A DNA stretch of 64,000 nucleotides, taken from NCBI RefSeq assembly GCF_009730915.1, contig NC_052488.1, positions 17,850,305 through 17,914,304 on the forward strand, in the 5' to 3' direction. Every line of letters begins with the position of its first letter. Within the stretch, counting starts at the first letter, position 1. The position numbers and the translations under genes are program-made. Below are positions 47,958 through 58,363 of the stretch, piece after piece. The notes under the pieces are model-generated. The model was not told where the DNA came from, did no database searches, and saw only the letters and a program-made list of their open reading frames with translations. The DNA comes from Dioscorea cayenensis subsp. rotundata. Taxonomy: Eukaryota > Streptophyta > Magnoliopsida > Dioscoreales > Dioscoreaceae.

Positions 47958-48035
47958 TCATTTCTAAAAGTGGGATCATTTTGATGGAGGAAATTTTCAT
48001 TTCTAAAAGTGGGATCATTTTGATGGAGGAAATTT
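47958..48035 (+). repeat. Tandem duplication of about 39 bp
   Basis: TCATTTCTAAAAGTGGGATC with the following bases to AAATTT occurs twice in a row with no obvious differences. Confidence 0.9.
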
Positions 48036-48259
48036 TGTTCATTAGCAAAAAAAGATGCATATTCTTCTCACAATGCTTAACATCATTTATATCTTATCCA
48101 GTGTTCATCTAGTAGAAAAGGAGCTAAGAATAGGAAAAAAAAAAACCAAGAAAGCAGAAGTGGGACAATGAGGATTATGTTTGTAGGGGTTGTTTTTGAA
48201 CATGTTTCCTTCCCTTTTTGACACATATGTTCATATTATTACTGCAAAAGAAAATTGTG

Positions 48260-48498
48260 AAAATTAGAAGCAAGATATATGAGTGAGGATGCAACCACTA
48301 AAAAGTTATTGGTGAATAAATGAAAGTACTTCAAGACAATTAATAACAAATATACCATGGAGCATTTTTGAGAAATTGAGAAGCTATTGAATCATTTTAA
48401 ATAGTATGATATGAAAATAGATGATTATATTATTGTATCCTCATTCAATGATAAACTTCCTCCCATAAAGAAAGTAATCAAAATAGCTTTAAAATATA

Positions 48499-48534
<36 letters not shown>

Positions 48535-49540
48535 TATGAAGATATTACTAACAGTTTTAGTCTTGAATAGGAACATAGATCAAAAAATGAAAAGGAACAA
48601 AACCTCAAGACTCAGACGTACATATCTTAGACAAAAGAAAGTCAAGCAGACCCAACAAGCCTTTCAAGAACAAGAAGAAATCCCTCAAGGCTTAAGGTCA
48701 ACAATTCAAAAATAAAAAAGGTTTATGGTATAATTGTGTGAAGCCTAGGCATGTCAAAAAGGTGTTGTTTTCTTAAAGTGAAAAAAATTGCACCAACAGG
48801 CTCCAACGAGAAATTTATAGCAACATAATCTAAAGTTAATCTCATGAAGAATGATGGTGCATGATGTGGATAGATAGTATGGCCACCAAACATGTGTACA
48901 AGGATAAATAATTTTTCAAGACTTTAAAGTTGTGAGGATGATGGCAATGTCATATATGCTGAAACCCATCTACGTTTCAAGTGAAAGGCAAAAGAAAATG
49001 GACCTTGACTTTATTTTTGGAAAAGCCCTTACACTCACAAATGTGCATGATATCTCGGAAGTTAGAAAAAAATCTAGTTTCTGCAACTTTGTCGGACAAA
49101 CGTGGCTTCAAACTTATATTTAAGACAGATAAATTTATTCTAAGGGTGGTATTTTTATGGGCAAAGGCTATGTATGTGTGGAAATGTTCAAACAATATTG
49201 CTTCTATTTATAAACTTGACTCATTTGATTTACGGCACAATTGATAGGATATATAAATAAAAATAAAATGCGTGTTATGGATAAAACTAGTTTGATACCT
49301 TATATTGATATTAAGAAGATAAATGTAAAACACGCATGGTTACCAAAAACTTCCCATGAACGTAGAAGTAGCCATTCAGCATATCAACGACATGCAAAGA
49401 GCCCCATTGCTTCCATCTCTCAGTGAGGATTGTCCTAACAATCTCGAGGGGGAGGGGGGGTTACCTTAATTCCCTCGAAACTTTCCGCATTCGCATTCAT
49501 TCCATTGCGCTCTATCTTACATTTTCACCAAGTTGAACAA
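48260..49540 (+). mobile_element. Decayed Ty1/Copia gag, protease and pre-integrase
   Basis: The plus strand preserves the order of a Copia polyprotein in broken frames. Gag text includes DKLPPIKKVIKIALKYK near 48450-48500. A ruined zinc knuckle (YNCVKPRHVKK) lies near 48730-48765. A protease active-site line reads IDSMATKHVYKDK near 48870, with Gly replaced by Met. Then follow LTLTNVHDISEVRK and DKRGFKLIFKTDKFILRVV near 49040-49150. The rest of pol is missing. A purine tract (CGAGGGGGAGGGGGGG near 49443) precedes the LTR-like repeat. Many stops; no function expected. A (TA)n microsatellite interrupts it at 48507-48532. Confidence 0.7.
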
Positions 49541-49547
49541 AGCCATT

Positions 49548-50590
49548 GTTAGTCACGGTGGGTGTATTGTGGGTTAGATTTCACTTAATCTCCATGCAAA
49601 CACTCACACAATCACACACAAACCAAAGAAAGTACACAAAATTGGTAACCCAGTTAGGCACAACACTTGCCTACATCTTAGGGGTCAAGACCAAAGATAA
49701 AAATCCATTAAAAGAGGGGAATAAAAATGAGTACAACTCTCACACTCATTATTACAAAGATAAATAAGAACTCTTTCTAGATTGCCCGATACACACTCTC
49801 TCTTACCCACACACTTGGGTCTCTCTAGCAGGGTCTTTTATATAGGCGTTTCAACGTCTCAAATATAACACCTCCCTCTTTTATAATCTCCGTGACTCCT
49901 AATTTGGACACTTTCCAAAATTAGAGTTGCAACTCCTGTTGTAAAAGAACTTGCAACGCGGCCCACCTATTGACCTTGATTGAGTCACAGCTTCCATTGC
50001 AACGCTATTTGCAGATGCCTCCAGTCCTCCTGACTGTGTCCAAGTTTTAGTCAATGTAGTCGAATCCTCTCGATCTCAACCTACCAGCTACTAGCTCGCC
50101 TCCTCACGTCCTTATCAGCAGTACTCTTGCAAGGGTCGCACCCACAAGGCGCTTCTCTATTATTCCAAAGATGATCTTCAAAGGATCTTCAATGATCTTC
50201 GACTCTTTCACTAAACTTGATCTCCAAGACATCCAGGTTTAATCTTCATAATGTTTCCAAGCTTAATCTTCATTCATTCAAGTTTGATTTCAATTTTCAA
50301 GTTTCTAAACTTGATCTTCATTCGTCCAAGTTGGCCTTCACAATATTTGTCTCTAAGTGGTTACTTGATTGATTCACTTACCAAACATAAAGTGTCTTCA
50401 TTTAGTCTTTGATTGCTTGCTCTTTGAATTGCAATCCACTCGCCTTATATAGCTCCTCCAAATATAACTTTGATCATACAAAAAATCTTCTTCATGCCTC
50501 CACGGCAAGTCATCTTGCCATGTCACCAAGCTTGCCATATCATCTTGATTTGGTGTCAAATGATACCAACTAACGTGCTTCCACACTAAC
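49548..50590 (-). repeat. LTR-like repeat, relative of 38259-39677 in opposite orientation
   Basis: Reads on the minus strand from TGTTAGTGTGGAAGC to CACCGTGACTAACA, with inverted 7-bp ends. It contains a TATA box (CCTATATAAAAGACC, near 49835) and the shared block with GATGTAGGCAAGTGTTGTGCC. The neighbouring Copia gag is on the other strand, so this is more likely an independent solo LTR than that element's own LTR. No target duplication was found. Confidence 0.55.
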
Positions 50591-50600
50591 AGTTGTGAAT

Positions 50601-50780
50601 GGAATTTAGTTTCTCCGAGAACTCAACCTGAATCAATGGAGACTCTTCACCTAACCAGGAAGAAGTCCCCACAATGTTAAACCAAGACCGTCCATTGAAG
50701 CTGGACGGCCCTGAGGCCTTGATTATGGAAGCATAGGTCCAGCCTTCACCAACCATGGCATGAGCAAGGACAGCGAGAAT
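50601..50780 (-). pseudogene. Coding-like fragment of unknown family
   Basis: About 60 codons are open on the minus strand, with text such as AHAMVGEGWTYASIIKASGP and GTSSWLGEESPLIQVEFSE and an amino-acid mix typical of a real globular protein. There is no start or stop and no flanking exon I can assign. I do not recognise the family. It lies just downstream of RDR1 copy B and just outside the LTR-like repeat, so it may be a gene fragment left by rearrangement. Confidence 0.35.
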
Positions 50781-50920
50781 CCATTAGCCAGAAAACAACG
50801 ATGACAAGCGTTCAAGGCTCTCACCAGAGGATGAGAATATCCGTATGGCAGATGTAGTTGATCTCCAAAAAAATACTTCCCTTCGTACATTGGTCTAGCA
50901 TTTGCATAAACTAGATATCA

Positions 50921-51106
50921 ACATCAACTTCATACACTCTGATGGGTAAGTATTCACTCCACGAACATAGTTTGCATAAACAGGCTTTATACACACCACA
51001 TACATCAGGTTTTACATCAACTTCCCACACTCTAATGGGTAAGCATTCACTCCACAAACATAGTTTGCATACACAGGCTTTATGCACACCACATACATAA
51101 GGTTTG
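50921..51106. repeat. Tandem pair of about 93 bp in the 3' flank of RDR1 copy B
   Basis: The unit ACATCAACTTC...GGGTAAG.ATTCACTCCAC.AACATAGTTTGCAT...CACACCACATACAT occurs at 50921-51012 and 51014-51106. Part of it (ATAGTTTGCAT, TTATGCACACCACAT) matches the 3' flank of RDR1 copy A at about 27988-28026. Confidence 0.8.
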
Positions 51107-51246
51107 TCTCTAAAACAACCAGTTGCTATACAAATTCGAGCTCAAACTATATACTATTTTGAAATCATATTAATCTTTTGATTATTTGGGTTATCATTGA
51201 CACAGTGATCAAGTTCGCATCACCGTATATGCAGGCTGCTCTGCAT

Positions 51247-54200
51247 TCAGCGCTGCAGTGATTGAGCAGTTCTCCTCATTCTCATGTTCTTCTGCTTGAT
51301 CACAATCAGTTTGTCATAGACACACCACGCAAAGCTTAAGAAATGAGGCCGGTTTAATTCCTCATTATAGATACCCCCCCAATAGTCAGGATGGTAGGTA
51401 ACGTGATACCAGGCAGATGCCTTTGCAAAAGCATCGTCTTCATCCTCATCATCATGCCTCTTCTCATTAAACCATCCTCTTGCTTCCTTCCTCAACGACC
51501 TCACAGCTAATATTACAGCTTCACCATCTTTGTGCCTATTGAAAGGTTTGGATGCGTTCATTACACTTCCACTGAGAATCTCAGCTTCAGTTTTGATCTC
51601 ATAGTGATCCATGAGATTCCCTAACTTGGTATCGTAGTCATTCTTGAAAAAGGAAGCTTCATCAATGTACTCTATGAAGCCATCAACCTCCATATCTGAG
51701 TCATAGGATCGCGCTGCTACTTCTCTAGTGAATGCCTTTATACGGCATGAATTGGGAGCATGGTCTTTAATCTCTCTGAAGAGCTTTCCGATCACCCCCT
51801 CAGATATATATGTAACTTTATCTTGTTTTTCCATGAAATCTGGATATTCCTTCACATGAAGATTTGGTGGGATTACGGCAGGGACGCCTGTCTTGGGGAA
51901 GTCAACAGCGATAGAGAATAATCTGGCAAGTTCTAGGCACGCCTCACTTCGAGCCTTCAATGGCTCTTTATCAGCAAAGACTGTGTGAGCATTTGCAATG
52001 ATTCCTAAGCTGTCATTCAATATATAATTTACAAAATACTTCTCGACTTCCTGCAGTAAATGAGCAAACACATTACTCAATGTGGCAGATCATAAGGTTG
52101 CATCTGTTTCGAAGAAAAATAGAAACGTATTATAATCTATGCATGTCTAAGAAACAGCAAGCACAGAGAAGTAAAACAGGAAGAATAACTTGAGAGAAAG
52201 TATGATGCATAAACTTCATAAAAACTATTTCTTCAGAGGCACTTGAAAGTTCCTCACAGATCTTATTACAACCTTAGGCAAAAAGTGCACCAATGGTCTT
52301 GAACTATACTTAAAGTTCACTTTGGTCACTAAACCTCAAAAAGGTACAACTTGATCCCAAAGGACCCAAACTATACACTTGTGTTCAAGTTGGTCCTTTC
52401 ATTAAAACATGATACTGACATGGTGAAAAATTTTGTTTAGTCAGCACTAAAATGGCATTTCCTTCCTTGATAGTGATGTGTTCTGTGATAGCTGTTGTGG
52501 TCATAGTATGTCAGCAATGGGCCATGTCCACTGCCATGTAAGTTTTTATTTTTTTACTGTGCTAGAAATCAACATATTTATTTTTTGAAAGAAATCTGCA
52601 CTTTCTCTGTGTTAATGTGTCGCATATAATTTTTTTCTGAAGTATGATGATGTTGCAATAAACTGGCAAATAAAACACCTTGAAAGTAAAAAGTAGTGGT
52701 GGCTAACAAAATTCTTGGGCATGTCAACAGCAGAGTTAAACAGAGGACTTAAAGTGTGGTTCGAGGAACAATTTGCATTTTTCTGGGTAGAGACACCAAA
52801 GTGAAATTTCAGAGTAGTTCTAGACTGTTTTTGCACTTCCACCATTATTATATACTAAAATTACCAAATAACTCAGTTCCTTCTGTGTTTTGTGTTACCA
52901 TTGGCATAATTTCTAATTTTACTACACTGCTCGCGGATCATTACAGAGAAAATACAAATTTGTGTGGAGTCCTCTTAAATTCAATTATGGAAATATAAGA
53001 ATGGAATTCATAATAAACAACACCTAATCATAAATCAAAATGACTGAAGTAAGTTGAGAACTATAGCCAAATTCACATTTATCTACCAGGATAAGAAGTG
53101 ATCAAAGTGTTAGACTTCTACCTCAATTGTAACATCATGATCAAGGATCTCAGGTTTTGCTGCGGTGTAATCCATAGGTTCATCCTGACAAGGGGGAATG
53201 AGCATTGGATCCCAACTCACAAAGTATATGTCTCCATCCAAGTCGCTCCCTGAACACTCATTCGGATGCGGTCTGAAATAATACCAATCCCAGTTTAGAT
53301 ACTATGACATAGAGTAAGAACCAATATGCTTACATGTGGAGGTTAAGTTTTTTAGTTGTGCTATTTTCAGACAATAAAGTAAAAGGGGAAATGCAATTAT
53401 ATATCGAAAAAAAGTAATCTGATACTGCAAGCAATATGATTGCAACAAATACTCCATAAGTTATGCAGATTTAGCCATTTAGGAAATACATGTGTAATAT
53501 CGAGTTGAATTCTTATGATAAAAAATTCATGAGGTAAAAACTGACAAAAAAAAAGGGGAAAAATTGGGAATCAAGCAAGCATTACTAGATTGATCATGTA
53601 CTTGAATTTAAAATAGTAATTTACTCTAATGAATTCAATTACATGTCTCAGTGCAATAATCTAAAAGTTGCCCTTTGCACTCTAGCAAATGTATATAGTA
53701 AAATCTAGTAAAAACTCATATTCAAAGTAAACCTAGTATAAGCTTTAATAATTAGACATAATTAACAATCACTTTCTGAGTGTGGTCAATTCACAAATCT
53801 GATCTGTGTTCAGAGGTGAGAAACTAACATCACCAGCAGAAGGATTGTTGAATGCATAATTTAACCAATGTTATGATTGTCATAAGCCTCACGGCACAAA
53901 TCACAAAAGTTTTAAACTTCATAGTTAACTCGTGATGCGTGTGAGTGTGTGAGCATGCATGTTTATAGAGAGAGCGAGGATTAAAATTTTACCGTGAAGT
54001 GTGTAATCTAGCCCATGCATGTGGAATGATATTAAATATAATCAGCATACGCATGATGAAATATGAATATATGCCACAATCTAGCACATCAGTGGGTTGC
54101 ACTTATTTTTCTCTATGTTATTGATGGGATAAACACAATAACGAACATATGGGTATCAGGTTTCACACCACAGACATATGCAAATTCCATAAATCACTTT

Positions 54201-56164
54201 ATGGATTGAAACAAGTTGGAGGAAATTGGTTTTCTATCTTCTCTCCAGCTTTGATGCAGATCAGCTTTACACAATGCAATGCCAATCAATTTTCCTTATT
54301 TTTATGTACTGGGGCTCCTCTTACATTTTCATTCTTATTTATGTTGTCAATACTATAATAATAGGAAATGACACTTGCCTTACTGATATCACCTAAACCA
54401 ATTTTCCAACACAATGAAATTTTAATCAAAGGTATAGCTTACCTTAAATGTTATGGTGGAAAACATTCGTTCCTTTATGAACTTTTATCTTATGCATAGT
54501 TTGTTTTTTGATCTTCTTCATGATTCAAGCCTTTTAGAAGCCAACATTAAAGATGCTCTTAACGAGCAAAACTTGAGCTTACCAAATCAAATCGTGACTT
54601 AAAAGAAAATCCAACTATATATGCCAACTTTTTCGTCCATCTCATTTATCTCATTATCACCCAGCCACATATTAGCTTGATGTTAGCATCATAGGTCAGT
54701 TCATGCATTAATCTCACCCTCAACATCTAGCTATCACTCTTTTTTTTCCCCTTCGATATTCAAAAAGTCCAAGCCAAGGTGTTCTCAGTACATCTACTAA
54801 CTCTTTTGAGTTTGTTGGTTATTGTGATTCCAATTGGACTAGTTGTCCTATAATGTGTCATTCTGCAACTGGCTACCATGTTTTTCCTTTGTAAGAGCCC
54901 TATTCAATAAAATAGAACAAAACCGGCTGTTGTACTACATTATTCAACCGACACAGTGCATCATGCTATGGCTCCAGCAACTCTGGAAATTGCTAGTCAC
55001 AAACTTTGCTCAAGGATTCGAATTTTTCTCATACTTTTCTTATCAAATTGGTTGTGCCAAGCAAGAAGCTCAACAATATTGTTGCCTAGAGAAAAATTCA
55101 ATTATTCTTTCTATGCAACAAGTGGGTCATTAAGCATCTTCACAAACCAAATAAAGGGGGAGAATTAACAATATTAAAATTAATGGGACAATGACAACAA
55201 TTCCAGTAAGGCATAATACGGAGCCAAATATTCTCATGTCATCCAAAATACATTATACTATTTTCAGCTAGGTTTCAAAGTTTAAAGGTTAGGTACTATC
55301 TTGTGCATCTTGTAAACAGAACCCATTTTCAATTCCCATTTTATCTTGTTTGTGAAAACTCTTTTTGTATTTCTATCAGTCCCGGAAAACCTTCCCTGGT
55401 GACCAAGGTCATGCTAAGCTATTAACTCCTTTCTCATTTTAGTTCTCAATCCTTTAGGCAGTAGCACCATAAAATTATCTCGAGTATATTGGCTGAGCAA
55501 AATAAGCACCAGAGAAGTTCTGACAAAATAAGGAAATAAAACATATAGATTTTACGTAAGTTAAACTAGAGACAGATTTTATCATAAAATTTAGACCAGA
55601 AATTGTACACCTACCTCTTTCCTTTTTGCGGAAAAACAACACAGTCAACCATATGATGCAAACAAGGAACATCAATAGCCTGCAGGACACGGATATCACC
55701 AGGATGGAGGCAAGGGTTCTTTGCAACAATTACTTTTCCTTTAACAACAGCAGTACCTACTTTGAGTTCACTTCCACTAAATTTAGAGAGACCATCATCA
55801 TAAACATTTTTGTTTCCAGTGCGAGAAACTTGTACAAATACCTCACCGTAGTCCAAAGTACGGGTTTCGTCCAAACATCCCATTAAAGACCTTCCTTTTG
55901 GAATAAATATCCTTGATCTGGTTCTCAGTTCCAGCAGCTTTGTTGCTCTAAATGTTTGCAGCAACATTGAAAGAAATGGTTCTACATCAGGCTTATAACC
56001 ACACAACAACATTTCTTTGAGTATATTGGTTGTTTCTCCTGGAGACATTATCTCAATTGCTTCTTGAGCACTGGCTGGATCTACCAAGATATTATCCAAT
56101 TGTTTGACAGCTTCTCCTTGCTTCCTTTCAAATATAGCATCTCTAACACAGCAGCCAGCCAACT
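51247..56164 (-). CDS. RDR1: RDR1 copy B, 3' half only, runs into assembly gap
   Basis: A second RDR1 on the same strand as copy A. Visible exons are 55615-56164 (end of exon 2, cut by the N run), 53122-53272 (151 bp, catalytic, NECSGSDLDGDIYFVSWDP) and 51247-52050 (804 bp, last exon). The two complete exons have exactly the same lengths as in copy A and no frame break. The protein text is very similar but diverged, for example AVDFPKTGVPAVIPPNLHVK. Introns are longer than in copy A: 52051-53121 (1071 against 219 bp) and 53273-55614 (2342 against 301 bp) because of insertions. The N-terminal 600 or so residues are not visible, and sequence right of the gap is not RDR1, so function cannot be judged. 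It may be a 5'-truncated duplicate or an assembly casualty. Confidence 0.88.
52260..52560. mobile_element. MITE-like insertion in RDR1 copy B intron
   Basis: This stretch has words typical of plant Mutator-type MITE ends (GGTCTTGAACTATACTTAAA, TTTGGTCACTAAACCTC, GTTCAAGTTGGTCCTTTC). It lies in the intron that is about 850 bp longer than its counterpart in copy A. The exact ends and target duplication were not resolved. Confidence 0.4.
54130..55165 (+). mobile_element. Decayed Copia RT/RNase H fragment in RDR1 copy B intron
   Basis: Plus-strand text reads CKFHKSLYGLKQVGGNWFS (RT block; 54149-54358), then, in broken frames, a VGYCDSNWTSCP RNase H block near 54815-54850. It ends in a purine tract (AAAGGGGGAGAATT) near 55155 as before a 3' LTR. 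It explains most of the extra length of this intron compared with copy A. It is opposite in direction to the RDR1 gene. Confidence 0.75.
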
Positions 56165-57164
56165 NNNNNNNNNNNNNNNNNNNNNNNNNNNNNNNNNNNN
56201 NNNNNNNNNNNNNNNNNNNNNNNNNNNNNNNNNNNNNNNNNNNNNNNNNNNNNNNNNNNNNNNNNNNNNNNNNNNNNNNNNNNNNNNNNNNNNNNNNNNN
56301 NNNNNNNNNNNNNNNNNNNNNNNNNNNNNNNNNNNNNNNNNNNNNNNNNNNNNNNNNNNNNNNNNNNNNNNNNNNNNNNNNNNNNNNNNNNNNNNNNNNN
56401 NNNNNNNNNNNNNNNNNNNNNNNNNNNNNNNNNNNNNNNNNNNNNNNNNNNNNNNNNNNNNNNNNNNNNNNNNNNNNNNNNNNNNNNNNNNNNNNNNNNN
56501 NNNNNNNNNNNNNNNNNNNNNNNNNNNNNNNNNNNNNNNNNNNNNNNNNNNNNNNNNNNNNNNNNNNNNNNNNNNNNNNNNNNNNNNNNNNNNNNNNNNN
56601 NNNNNNNNNNNNNNNNNNNNNNNNNNNNNNNNNNNNNNNNNNNNNNNNNNNNNNNNNNNNNNNNNNNNNNNNNNNNNNNNNNNNNNNNNNNNNNNNNNNN
56701 NNNNNNNNNNNNNNNNNNNNNNNNNNNNNNNNNNNNNNNNNNNNNNNNNNNNNNNNNNNNNNNNNNNNNNNNNNNNNNNNNNNNNNNNNNNNNNNNNNNN
56801 NNNNNNNNNNNNNNNNNNNNNNNNNNNNNNNNNNNNNNNNNNNNNNNNNNNNNNNNNNNNNNNNNNNNNNNNNNNNNNNNNNNNNNNNNNNNNNNNNNNN
56901 NNNNNNNNNNNNNNNNNNNNNNNNNNNNNNNNNNNNNNNNNNNNNNNNNNNNNNNNNNNNNNNNNNNNNNNNNNNNNNNNNNNNNNNNNNNNNNNNNNNN
57001 NNNNNNNNNNNNNNNNNNNNNNNNNNNNNNNNNNNNNNNNNNNNNNNNNNNNNNNNNNNNNNNNNNNNNNNNNNNNNNNNNNNNNNNNNNNNNNNNNNNN
57101 NNNNNNNNNNNNNNNNNNNNNNNNNNNNNNNNNNNNNNNNNNNNNNNNNNNNNNNNNNNNNNNN
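56165..57164. other. Assembly gap, exactly 1000 N
   Basis: The run is exactly 1000 bases, which usually marks a gap of unknown size. It truncates RDR1 copy B within exon 2. Open frames that appear to cross it are artefacts. Confidence 0.98.
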
Positions 57165-57265
57165 TATTTAAATTATAACGTTAAGTTTAAATTGTTTAAA
57201 GTCTACAATATAACCCAGATTAAAAAAAAATACGCCGAAGCCACCCGGTAACTTATAGTTACATA

Positions 57266-57445
57266 GCCAACGATCATTTAGTTTATTGGCATCGGGTCCC
57301 TTACGTAGGGTGTTCGTCTCGAGTGTCGAGCGTGGCTCCCCGAGTTCGATCCCCATCTCACGCAAAATAAGCAAGATTTGTGCAGCATGGCTGCTTCTCC
57401 CACGCTGCTCGTCTCTCGAGCTCCGACGCTATTACCTTTTTCAAA
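57266..57445 (+). mobile_element. tRNA-derived SINE with perfect 16-bp target duplication
   Basis: A 180-bp insertion with a pol III box A (TAGTTTATTGG, 57279-57289) and box B (GAGTTCGATCC, 57342-57352) at normal tRNA-like spacing, then a tRNA-unrelated body and a short tail TTTTTCAAA. It is flanked by the perfect direct repeat AACTTATAGTTACATA at 57250-57265 and 57446-57461. It belongs to a different family from the insertions at 36806 and 37585. Confidence 0.92.
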
Positions 57446-57461
57446 AACTTATAGTTACATA

Positions 57462-58363
57462 TCATGTACTTTTACCGAAGGCTCTTGATAAAAGTCAATT
57501 TAAATATTTATTAAGTTAGGAATTGGGGAGGGGTTGTAGCAACTTGAGGTGGAAAATTGGAAGAATGATGTATAATATTTTGATTTAAACGTATTTATAA
57601 AATAATTCATTTGCAGTCATTTTTAAATCAAAATGAAATCTAAGCATTAATGCCCCAGTTAATTAAAATAGTAGATGAAGTAGATGTTTGGAATATACAG
57701 TTTTTGTCATAAAAATAAAAAAAAAAAAATACATAGATAGCCATTCAGGATTTTTTTAAAATTGAAAAATATGATGGAAACTCATATCATTTAATAGTTA
57801 ATTAAGCTCAAATTAATTATTTGATTATTAAATCTAGAAAAGTTAAATGTTTTAAAAAATTAAATCCATAATATTTTTGAAAGCCACTCATGACTACTCT
57901 TAACTAATTGTTGAGAGTTTGGACGTGCTTGTTACATTTCCTTATACAAAAATAAAATAATAATCAATAATTTATCATAAAAATAATAGTTGTTTACCAA
58001 ATTAATGAAATATATGGCTAATAACAATTTTTGTTTAATTAATACACATTTTAATCTTAAACTTATTTAAATTTCCTTTTACTAAAGCCTTGCTCCATAG
58101 TCTCCTAGATAGCAGAAACAAACACTTCTTAAATCACAACTCACTCATCTTTTCATAGAACTCATGCTCTTGTCCAGTTATACAAAATTCATTAATCTGA
58201 AAATCAAGTCTCAAAATATAAAGCTATTGTTGGTAAAGACAAATTAACAGACATGAGAAATACATTTCATCAAATCTTCAGACATCAGAAAAGTGACTAC
58301 AAATATATCTCAGTACATAGAACTCAGACATGTTAGCTTGATTAAACAACCACAACAGAAAAT
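57462..58363. other. Non-coding AT-rich spacer
   Basis: No coding, RNA or element signal is supported. It probably includes the 3' UTR of the minus-strand membrane protein gene at its right end. It contains no RDR1 sequence. Confidence 0.55.

Noticed and set aside
49440..50590. Purine tract plus LTR as the 3' end of the decayed plus-strand Copia
   Set aside because: The LTR-like repeat is in the opposite orientation by its TATA box and by comparison with 38259-39677, so the pairing is not secure.
56064..57251. Long open reading frames (355-395 codons) crossing 56165-57164
   Set aside because: They consist of the N run; translation through unknown bases has no meaning.
57279..57352. Possible tRNA gene
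   Set aside because: Perfect 16-bp flanking duplication and a tRNA-unrelated body make it a SINE head, not a tRNA gene.
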